Part shown: positions 1 to 5,640 of the stretch, in pieces
Layout: each line of letters opens with the position of its first letter
How positions within the stretch are numbered: the first letter of the stretch is position 1
Assembly (NCBI GenBank): GCA_009918225.1
Contig: RGEP01000124.1
Coordinates: 1 to 5,640, forward strand
Source of the DNA: Betaproteobacteria bacterium
GTDB taxonomy: Bacteria; Pseudomonadota; Gammaproteobacteria; Burkholderiales; Burkholderiaceae_C
Reading direction: 5' to 3'
Length of the DNA: 5,640 nt
Made by a program: the position numbers and the translations under genes
Notes under the pieces: model-generated
Told to the model about the DNA's origin: nothing
Database searches by the model: none
What the model saw: only the letters and a program-made list of their open reading frames with translations

Positions 1-2350
1 CGAATGAGGCGCCCAGGATGCGGGTCTGCTCGCGCAGGTCTTCATCACGCCGGTCTCCAGCGCCGCTGATCACCACGGTGCGCTTGCCGCCTTCGGCCAA
101 GGGCAGTGCCTTGAAGGCCTGCACCAAGGCGTTGATGGCGTCGGGGTTGTGGCCGTAATCGGCCACCAGGGTGGCGCCCCGGTAGTTCATCATGTTGAAG
201 CGGCCCGGGGCATTGTCGGCATCATTGATGAAGCTGGACACGCCCTTGACGATGTCGTCCCAAGGCATGTTCAGGCCCCAGCAGGCCGCCACGGTGGCCA
301 AGGTGTTGTCCACCTGAAAGCCGATGGCCCCGCCATGGGTGATGGGCACAGCCGACAGCGGCAAGCGGTGCTGCACCTTGCCTTCTACCGCCACCAATTC
401 GCCCTTTTCCACGAACACCACACGGCGGCCGCGGCCGCGGTGCGAGGCGATGCGGGGGTGGTGCGAGTCGCGCGCGAAGTAGATGACCTGCCCGGGGCAC
501 TCGTCGCCCATGGCGGCCACCAAGGGGTCGGCGGCGTTGAGCACCGCATAACCGCTGGGGGCCACGTTTTGAACAATCACCTTCTTGACGCGGGCAATGC
601 CTTCCACGGTGTGGATGTGGTTCAAGCCCAGATGGTCGCCGGTGCCCACATTGGTGACCACGGCCACCGAACAGCGGTCAAAGCCCAAGCCTTCGCGCAG
701 GATGCCGCCGCGTGCGCACTCCAAGACCGCGGCCTGCACATGGGGGTGGGACAACACATTGCGCGCGCTCTTGGGTCCGCTGCAGTCGCCACTGTCGGTC
801 TGCCGCTGGCCCACGTACACGCCATCGGTGTTGGTCATGCCCACACACAAGCCCTGGGCGGCCAGCACGTGGGCAATCATGCGGGTGGTGGTGGTCTTGC
901 CGTTCACGCCGGTGACGGCCACCAGTGGGATGCGGCCATCCTCGCCGAGAGGGTACAGCTCAGAGACGATCGGGTTGCCGATGTCACGGCCCTTGCCGTA
1001 GGACGGGTTCAGATGCATGCGCAAGCCGGGGGCGGCGTTCACCTCCACGATGCCGCCCGACTGGTCTTCCAGCGGCCGCTGCACGGTTTCGCAGACGACG
1101 TCCACGCCACACACATGCAGGCCCACCATGCGGGCCGCATCCACCGCCCGTGCAGCTACTTCGGGGTGCACATCGTCGGTCACGTCGGTGGCACTGCCAC
1201 CCGTGGAAAGGTTGGCGTTGTTGCGCAACACCACCCGGCGCCCCTTCTCGGGCACCGAATCAGGGGTGAGGTCTTGCTGCACCAGGCGGGCTTTGGCGAT
1301 GTCGTCAAAGCGGATCTTGGTCAAGGACGTGGCGTGCCCACTGCCTCGGCGTGGGTCGGCGTTCACGATGTCGACCAACTCGCGCACCGTGTGTTTGCCG
1401 TCGCCGGTCACGTAGGGTGGGTCACGGCGGGCGGCGGCCACCAAGCGGTCGCCCACCACCAGCAGGCGAAAGTCGCTGCCGGGCAGGAACTTTTCCACCA
1501 ACACATCGCCGATCGCGGCTGCAGTGGCGAAGGCAGCATCGGATTGCTCGCGGGTGGTGATGTTGACGGTGACGCCACGGCCTTGGCTTCCATCCTGAGG
1601 CTTGATCACCACGGGCAGGCCAATGCGCTCGGCGATGGCCCAGGCCTCTTCGGGCGATGCGGCCGGCGCACCGATGGGCACCGGCACGGCGGCCGATTGC
1701 AGCAGGTGCTTGGTGAGGTCTTTGTCTTGCGCAATGGCCTCGGCCACAGCGCTGGTGTTGTCGACCTCGGCCGCCTGTATGCGGCGCTGTTTGTGGCCCC
1801 AGCCGAATTGCACCAGGCTGCCGGTGGTCAGGCGCCGAAAGGGGATCCCACGGGCCACAGCCGCGGCCACGATGGCGCCGGTGCTCGGGCCCAGCCGCAG
1901 GTCTTCGTCGAGCTCGCGCAGCTCCGCAGACGCGGCCTGCCCATCGGGGGCCGCTGCGGCAGCGGCCTCGGGCGACCAGGCTGCCTGCAGGATGGACAGC
2001 ACCGTGTCCAGGGCGCGCCGGGCGACCTCTTCTTCCGTGTACTCCACCACCACCAGGTACACGCCGTCTTCGTGGGTGTCTTCGGTGTGGCTGAAGGTGA
2101 CGGGGCAGCCGGAGGCGGCCTGCAGGGCCAGAAGGGTGGATTCCAGCGCATGGGCCAAGGTGATGGCCCCGCGGCGCGTGGGGGTGCGCAAGGTTCCCAA
2201 GCCCGGGCACAGGGCGCGCAGGCGGTCTTCGAAACCCGGCCGGCTGTCGACCGCACGCTCATCGGGTGCGCAACGGACCTCCATCTCGAGTGCGGTGTGG
2301 CGGCTCCAGAGGTTCGGGCCGCGCAGGGCCCGGGTGCGGATCATGTCCAT
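1..2350 (-). CDS. cphA: Cyanophycin synthetase, catalytically complete ATP-grasp/Mur-ligase paralogue (3' end outside window)
   Basis: Cytoplasmic enzyme that polymerises Asp and Arg into cyanophycin using ATP. The window holds 783 codons; homologues would continue for roughly 80-100 more residues past base 1 (inference). The N-terminal domain (about 1-150) opens with the family signature RGPNLW at 10-15. The ATP-grasp domain (about 153-470) shows LGPST, QDKDLTK, IKPQDG with Lys250, DPRRG, and the metal-binding end IVEVNAAPG with Glu436 and Asn438. The Mur-ligase domain follows, with an intact P-loop GVNGKT (481-486), Glu544 in ECARGGI, VTN (565-567), DHLG, PGRF (715-718) and HNPD (734-737). 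Oddities: the N-domain HxxEH motif of the family reads HALES here (67-71), so a metal ligand is lost, and an Ala-rich linker (about 130-141) replaces the usual end of that domain. Two in-frame ATGs (2350 and 2344) are possible starts. The reading frame stays open upstream only to a stop at 2435-2437, with no other ATG. No clear Shine-Dalgarno precedes either start. It probably forms an operon with the paralogue 76 bp upstream. Family assignment is very secure. Confidence 0.96.
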   Translation of the reverse strand, partial: MDMIRTRALRGPNLWSRHTALEMEVRCAPDERAVDSRPGFEDRLRALCPGLGTLRTPTRRGAITLAHALESTLLALQAASGCPVTFSHTEDTHEDGVYLVVVEYTEEEVARRALDTVLSILQAAWSPEAAAAAAPDGQAASAELRELDEDLRLGPSTGAIVAAAVARGIPFRRLTTGSLVQFGWGHKQRRIQAAEVDNTSAVAEAIAQDKDLTKHLLQSAAVPVPIGAPAASPEEAWAIAERIGLPVVIKPQDGSQGRGVTVNITTREQSDAAFATAAAIGDVLVEKFLPGSDFRLLVVGDRLVAAARRDPPYVTGDGKHTVRELVDIVNADPRRGSGHATSLTKIRFDDIAKARLVQQDLTPDSVPEKGRRVVLRNNANLSTGGSATDVTDDVHPEVAARAVDAARMVGLHVCGVDVVCETVQRPLEDQSGGIVEVNAAPGLRMHLNPSYGKGRDIGNPIVSELYPLGEDGRIPLVAVTGVNGKTTTTRMIAHVLAAQGLCVGMTNTDGVYVGQRQTDSGDCSGPKSARNVLSHPHVQAAVLECARGGILREGLGFDRCSVAVVTNVGTGDHLGLNHIHTVEGIARVKKVIVQNVAPSGYAVLNAADPLVAAMGDECPGQVIYFARDSHHPRIASHRGRGRRVVFVEKGELVAVEGKVQHRLPLSAVPITHGGAIGFQVDNTLATVAACWGLNMPWDDIVKGVSSFINDADNAPGRFNMMNYRGATLVADYGHNPDAINALVQAFKALPLAEGGKRTVVISGAGDRRDEDLREQTRILGASF

Positions 2351-2426
2351 GAAGGCGGTACAGGGTTTCGAAGGATGGGTAGGCGCAGCGGGAGCAGGCG
2401 GGCGGTGGCGGTTTTGAAAGCCTGGA
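2351..2426 (-). other. Short spacer between cphA' and cphA
   Basis: These 76 bp follow the cphA' stop (TGA at 2427-2429) and precede the first cphA ATG. There is no hairpin followed by a T-run, so no terminator is visible. No Shine-Dalgarno stands before the cphA ATG, where the sequence is pyrimidine-rich. Co-transcription of the two genes is the simplest reading. Confidence 0.5.
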
Positions 2427-4697
2427 TCAGGCGATCACGGACTGGTCCGGCCGCAACTCTGGCCGGCGCAGTTCGAAAGTTTCCAGGCCCGCCACGATGA
2501 GCTCGGGCGACAAATCCAGGGCCCACGCAGCGGCCACGGCCGCCAGGGTGGCCGCCGGAGGCACTTCGCGGGAGGTCACGCGCAGGTCGCGGTCGATGTT
2601 GAGCACGGGGATCACCTGGTCACCCCGTGCTAGGGTCACGGTTCGGCCTTCCAGGTAGACCACACGACCGCCGGCACTGGCGTGTTGGCGCATGGCTGCC
2701 AGGGTGCCGTCTGCCCCGTAGAGGATCACCTCGCCATCACACAGATCGGCCATGGCCAGCACCTGCTCATGCGCGGCGTGCAGCACGGCTGCTCCGTCGG
2801 CGCGCACCACATCCACCTGGGTGCGCGACACCTTGAAACGCTGCTCGGGGGTGGCGATGTCGTGGCGCACCGCGCCGGTGAAGGGCTCGCAATCGGTGAC
2901 GATGCCGACATTGCAGCGGTCGTACACCAAGCCTTCTTCCAAGATGGTGACGGGGTTGCTTTCGAACACCGCTGCTTCCACATTGCGGTTGACCAAGAGG
3001 CGCTGCGAGACCTGCCAGCCCAAGGCATCGCCCCGTTCCACACGCCGGTTGCCCACGAACAAACCATCGCGGCAGGCCACGCCCACCACGGGGCCGGAAA
3101 TCTGCAGCATCCACGCCACCAGGCGCGCGATCACGGAAGTGTCTTGCGTGCCGGTCACCCCGACCACCGGAATACGGCCCGAGCGGCCTTCGGGGAACAG
3201 GTGTTCGACGATGGCGCGGCCCACTTCGCGCGGTTGGCCACTGGCCGGCTTGAGGTGCATCAGCAGGCCAGGGCCCGCGTTGACCTCAACGATGGCACCC
3301 CCCTGCTCCTGCAGCGGGCGGCTGATGTCTTCGCACACCAGGTCCACGCCGGCGATGTCCAGCCCGACGATGCGGGCCGCCAAGGCACAGGCATGCGCCA
3401 CCTCGGGATGGACTTCATCGGTGCAATCGTTGGCCATATTGCCTTTGCGGCTGACCAGCACGCGGCGCCCGGCTTCGGGCACCGATTCGATCTCAAGTCC
3501 CTGTTTCTGGATGGTGATCTGCACCTCGCCCTCCTGGCGAACCAGGATGGGGTTCAGGGGATGGTCTTCGGTGTCCCCACGGCGCGGGTCGCTGTTGATC
3601 TGCAAGGTGATCAGCTCTTCCACCGTGTGGGTGCCGTCGCCGGTGATCCACACGGTTTCGCCCCGGGCGGCAGCAGCCACCTGGCCCGCCACGATGAGCA
3701 CGCGGTGCTCTTCGCCCGGGATGTAGCGCTCCACCATCACCCCGCTGCCCTCGGCGTCGGCCACCAGGAAAGCCGCCTTGACCTCGGCTTCACCGCTGAG
3801 GTCCAGCGTGACACCGCGGCCGTGGTTGGCGTCGGTGGGCTTGACGACCACCGCACAGCCCATGCGCTGCGCCACGCTCCAGGCGTCTTCGGGGTCATCG
3901 ACCAGACGGCCTTCCGGCACGGGCACCCCGCAGCCGGCCAACAGCTCCTTGGTCATGTCCTTGTCGCTGGCAATGCCCTCGGCAATGGCGCTGGTGCGGT
4001 CGGTTTCTGCAGTCCAAATTCGCTTTTGGCGTGCGCCATAGCCCAGCTGCACCAGGTTGCCCTGGTTGAGGCGAATGTGGGGAATCTCACGGTCGGTGGC
4101 GCAGGCCACGATGTGGGCGGTGCTGGGGCCCAGGTAGACCTGGTCGATCTTGTCGCGCAGGGCGTCCAGCGCCGGCTTGAGCTCGAAAGGCTGGCCCCGC
4201 AAAGCGGCGCGGATGATGTCGTGGCCGACGGCCAGTGCCTGGCGCGCGACCTTTTCATCTCGGGCCCGAAACACCATGCGGTACACGCCCGAGGTGGAGG
4301 TTTCACGGGTTTGGCCAAAGGCGGTGGGCATGCCGGCTTGGTCGAGCACCTCGATCACCACGTGCTCGAGCACATGGCCCATCCAGGTGCCGCCCTGCAA
4401 GCGCTGCAGGAAGCCGCCCTTCTCGCCCACGCCGCAGTGGTGGTCGCCCACGCCCGGAACGATGGCCAAGAGCCGCTCGGTGAAGCCCGGCAGCTTGTGG
4501 GTCGGGAACTGCTCGAGCTCGCCCAAGTCCAGCCAGACCTCCAGCACGGAGCGGTAGGTCCACATGTTTGGGCCGCGCAGGAAATTCACGCGCAAGATGC
4601 GCAGGTCCAGGGCGGCCGGTACACCGCCGCCCGCGACGGGGTCTGAGCCGATTGCGGCGGGGGCGCCTGGGCCCTGCTCGGGGCGATGGTCGTTCAT
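2427..4697 (-). CDS. cphA': Cyanophycin synthetase paralogue with degenerate, truncated Mur-ligase domain (CphA'/CphA2-like)
   Basis: A 756-residue cyanophycin synthetase family protein. A Gly/Ala/Pro-rich leader (1-30) precedes the N domain (about 31-185), which has RGPNMW (41-46), Cys88, GGFLQRL (94-100) and an intact HVLEH motif (His108, Glu111, His112). In the family this region has been described as a metal-dependent site that trims polymer to make primers (recalled from the literature). The ATP-grasp domain (about 189-490) looks functional: LGPST, SDKDMTK, VKPTDANHGRG with Lys286, MVERYIPG, DPRRG, and IVEVNAGPG with Glu471 and Asn473. The Mur-like part (about 508-756) is damaged. The P-loop reads GTQDTS (516-521), VTN is VTD (600-602), DHLG is absent, and the protein stops right after the segment that normally precedes PGRF, so the C-terminal Mur domain is missing. 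Arg ligation therefore seems unlikely. This resembles cyanobacterial CphA2, which joins beta-Asp-Arg dipeptides, although a helper role for the downstream CphA is equally possible. The ATG at 4697 was chosen over a GTG at 4964 because the longer form would run into the divergent gene. It is the first gene of the pair. Confidence 0.93.
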   Translation of the reverse strand: MNDHRPEQGPGAPAAIGSDPVAGGGVPAALDLRILRVNFLRGPNMWTYRSVLEVWLDLGELEQFPTHKLPGFTERLLAIVPGVGDHHCGVGEKGGFLQRLQGGTWMGHVLEHVVIEVLDQAGMPTAFGQTRETSTSGVYRMVFRARDEKVARQALAVGHDIIRAALRGQPFELKPALDALRDKIDQVYLGPSTAHIVACATDREIPHIRLNQGNLVQLGYGARQKRIWTAETDRTSAIAEGIASDKDMTKELLAGCGVPVPEGRLVDDPEDAWSVAQRMGCAVVVKPTDANHGRGVTLDLSGEAEVKAAFLVADAEGSGVMVERYIPGEEHRVLIVAGQVAAAARGETVWITGDGTHTVEELITLQINSDPRRGDTEDHPLNPILVRQEGEVQITIQKQGLEIESVPEAGRRVLVSRKGNMANDCTDEVHPEVAHACALAARIVGLDIAGVDLVCEDISRPLQEQGGAIVEVNAGPGLLMHLKPASGQPREVGRAIVEHLFPEGRSGRIPVVGVTGTQDTSVIARLVAWMLQISGPVVGVACRDGLFVGNRRVERGDALGWQVSQRLLVNRNVEAAVFESNPVTILEEGLVYDRCNVGIVTDCEPFTGAVRHDIATPEQRFKVSRTQVDVVRADGAAVLHAAHEQVLAMADLCDGEVILYGADGTLAAMRQHASAGGRVVYLEGRTVTLARGDQVIPVLNIDRDLRVTSREVPPAATLAAVAAAWALDLSPELIVAGLETFELRRPELRPDQSVIA

Positions 4698-4707
4698 GGC
4701 CGCTGAT

Positions 4708-4731
4708 TGTCCACCCGAATGTCCACCCGAA
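4708..4731. repeat. 12-bp perfect tandem direct repeat (two copies of TGTCCACCCGAA)
   Basis: Copies at 4708-4719 and 4720-4731 are identical and adjacent. A related ATTCCCACCCGAA occurs at 4851-4863, at the start of the transporter gene. On the minus strand the repeat lies just upstream of the cphA' start, where its GGTGGA could act as a weak, distant (12 nt) ribosome site. It may equally be a simple slippage duplication. Confidence 0.6.
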
Positions 4732-4740
4732 GCCGGCCGC

Positions 4741-4756
4741 TGGCCTTCAAAGGCCA
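4741..4756. repeat. Perfect 16-bp palindrome TGGCCTT-CA-AAGGCCA, candidate operator
   Basis: Two 7-bp arms (4741-4747 and 4750-4756) are perfect inverse complements around a 2-bp CA spacer. It lies 44 bp from the cphA' start and 86 bp from the ABC transporter start. Its size and place suit a dimeric regulator, but no known consensus was recognised. With a 2-nt loop it is a poor terminator stem, and no T-run follows. Confidence 0.4.
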
Positions 4757-4842
4757 TGGGCCCGGGGGCGGCTGCGATGTCGGACAATCCGGCCTGCGGC
4801 GAGCGGCCCATCACAGCGGCGCTGCGCCGACCTTCTGCACCC

Positions 4843-5640
4843 ATGTCTGCATTCCCACCCGAACTGACCAAGCCGACCTCTTCGGCCAACCCGGCCGTCT
4901 CCACACTCAACGCGGGCTCGGTGCCCGCCGATGACACGGCCGGACCCGAGGGCCTGTCGGGCACGGTGTGGGCCAGCCTGGAGTTGGACCTGGACCTGGC
5001 CGGCCACTTCCAGCGCAGCGAACTGACCCTGACGGCGCAGGGCTTGTCTTGGCGCGGAAACGGTGAGGCGGCTGCTCAGACCTGGCCCCTGCGCACAGGC
5101 CTGCGGCTGCAACACACCGACCGGGGTGGCGTGGGCCTGCTGTCGCTGCACGATGAGCACCAGCGGCTGGCCCAGTGGCGCTTCACCTTGGAACGCGACG
5201 TGGCCGCGGTGCGCCTGGTGCAACAGTTTGAGCGTGCGGTGCTGGCCCTGCAGGGCCAGGCCCATGACCACGAGGGTGAAGACGAAGCCGCCCGCTGCCC
5301 CAGCTGCAACGCCCCCTTGCCAGATGACAGCGAAGACTGCGCAGTCTGCAACCGCGAACTGCTGCAACCGCCCTCGACCTGGGTGCTGCTTCGCCTGTGG
5401 CGCTTTGCCAAGCCCTATCAGGGCCAGCTGGCCCTGGGCCTGCTGCTCACGCTGCTGTCCACCGCGGCGCACCTGGTGCCGCCCTACCTGACCATGCCGC
5501 TGATGGACGACATCCTGATCCCGTTCCAAAACGGGCAGGCCATCGACCCGCAGTTGGTGATGCTGTACCTGGGGGGCCTGCTGGCCTCGGCCCTGGTGGC
5601 CTGGGGCTTGGGCTGGTGGCGCACCTATTTGCTGGCCCTG
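4843..5640 (+). CDS. Cyanophycin-locus ABC exporter, N-terminal part (3' end outside window)
   Basis: The first 266 residues of a larger protein; the frame is open to the last base. Residues 1-40 are a low-complexity, Ser/Thr/Ala/Pro-rich leader. Residues about 41-140 form a soluble domain that alternates strand-like segments (WASLELDLD, WRFTLERD) and ends in a helix (VRLVQQFERAVLAL); a PH-like fold is possible but is only inference. A zinc ribbon follows: Cys152, Cys155, Cys166 and Cys169 (CX2C-X10-CX2C). From about 178 the sequence looks like the start of a type-IV ABC exporter permease: an amphipathic segment with FAKPYQ, a first membrane helix at about 195-215, the motif LMDDIL (220-225), and a second helix at about 237-258. 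The nucleotide-binding domain would lie beyond the window, so the ABC call rests on the permease pattern and the neighbourhood. I recall that Burkholderiales cyanophycin loci carry such an ABC transporter, often with a DUF1854 protein. The substrate is unknown. ATG 4843 is the likely start; in-frame ATGs at 4777 and 4756 are alternatives. None has a convincing Shine-Dalgarno. Confidence 0.8.
   Translation, partial: MSAFPPELTKPTSSANPAVSTLNAGSVPADDTAGPEGLSGTVWASLELDLDLAGHFQRSELTLTAQGLSWRGNGEAAAQTWPLRTGLRLQHTDRGGVGLLSLHDEHQRLAQWRFTLERDVAAVRLVQQFERAVLALQGQAHDHEGEDEAARCPSCNAPLPDDSEDCAVCNRELLQPPSTWVLLRLWRFAKPYQGQLALGLLLTLLSTAAHLVPPYLTMPLMDDILIPFQNGQAIDPQLVMLYLGGLLASALVAWGLGWWRTYLLAL

Larger units (their letters stand above)
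4705..4789. repeat. Inverted repeat GATTGTCC/GGACAATC with long spacer, candidate operator half-sites
   Basis: The left arm GATTGTCC (4705-4712) and right arm GGACAATC (4782-4789) are perfect 8-bp inverse complements separated by 69 bp. The midpoint (4747) almost coincides with the centre of the 16-bp palindrome at 4741-4756. Identity does not extend beyond the arms. Distant half-sites around a central site would suit a looping regulator, but no regulator is visible in the window. An 8-bp match in GC-rich DNA can arise by chance. Confidence 0.4.
4698..4842. promoter_or_regulatory. Divergent intergenic region between cphA' and the ABC transporter gene
   Basis: These 145 bp separate two divergent start codons and must carry the promoters of both transcripts unless one lies inside a coding region. 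I cannot pick out a convincing -35/-10 pair on either strand. The region holds a perfect 12-bp tandem repeat (4708-4731), a short perfect palindrome (4741-4756) and an 8-bp inverted repeat around it (4705-4712 and 4782-4789). Two in-frame ATGs of the plus-strand gene (4756, 4777) also fall inside, so its true leader may be shorter. Shared control of synthesis genes and transporter is inferred from the arrangement. Confidence 0.6.

Noticed and set aside
1422..2262. Minus-strand open frames (262 and 144 codons) overlapping the start of cphA
   Set aside because: They are in other frames of the same strand. The true frame contains the CphA N-terminal and ATP-grasp motifs, while these read as Arg/Pro/Trp-rich nonsense.
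149..2500. Long plus-strand open frame of 783 codons antisense to cphA
   Set aside because: It is the mirror of a clearly recognised cphA. Its product is rich in His, Gly and Ala with no recognisable domain, as expected opposite a GC-rich gene with strong third-position bias.
2682..4646. Long plus-strand open frame of 654 codons antisense to cphA'
   Set aside because: Same explanation: it lies opposite cphA', has the same His/Gly/Ala-rich composition and shows no domain.
2427..4697. cphA' as a pseudogene because of its dead P-loop and missing C-terminus
   Set aside because: The frame is intact for 756 codons, the ATP-grasp and N-domain residues are kept, and it heads the operon, so a specialised function fits better than decay.
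4741..4756. Palindrome as a bidirectional terminator
   Set aside because: The loop is only 2 nt, there is no T-run on either side, and it lies between divergent starts, where no transcript needs to end.
4747..5529. Minus-strand 260-codon open frame opposite the ABC transporter gene
   Set aside because: Gln/Gly/His-rich product without motifs; the plus strand there encodes a clear zinc ribbon and membrane helices.

Overview
The window is GC-rich (roughly two thirds G+C by eye) and densely coding. Its composition, the type of cyanophycin genes and their arrangement suggest a betaproteobacterium, most likely Burkholderiales (Comamonadaceae/Leptothrix-like or a relative). That placement is inferred from recognised protein families, not from a marker gene.

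Layout: two tandem cyanophycin synthetase paralogues lie on the minus strand. The upstream one (cphA', 4697-2427, complete, 756 aa) is followed after 76 bp by the second (cphA, 2350 to beyond base 1, 3' end outside the window, 783 codons visible). A 145-bp divergent intergenic region (4698-4842) separates them from a plus-strand gene running off the right edge (4843 onwards). That gene encodes the N-terminal part of an ABC exporter of the type found beside cyanophycin genes in Burkholderiales. It has a soluble N-terminal domain and a four-cysteine zinc ribbon ahead of its first membrane helices. No RNA genes, CRISPR, insertion sequences or transfer signatures were seen.

How it fits together: cyanophycin is a storage polymer with a poly-aspartate backbone and arginine side chains. 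It is built by an enzyme with an N-terminal domain, an ATP-grasp domain (adds Asp) and a Mur-ligase-like domain (adds Arg). The two paralogues appear to have lost opposite active sites. The upstream protein keeps the N-domain HxxEH metal-site motif and the ATP-grasp residues, but its Mur-ligase P-loop is destroyed (GTQDTS instead of GTNGKT) and the C-terminal Mur domain is missing. The downstream protein keeps the ATP-grasp and a complete Mur P-loop (GVNGKT), but has HxxES in place of HxxEH. This suggests a two-subunit synthetase with divided labour, and it is the most interesting signal here. The divergent promoter region also holds a nearly concentric set of inverted repeats that could be an operator shared by the synthetase operon and the transporter gene.
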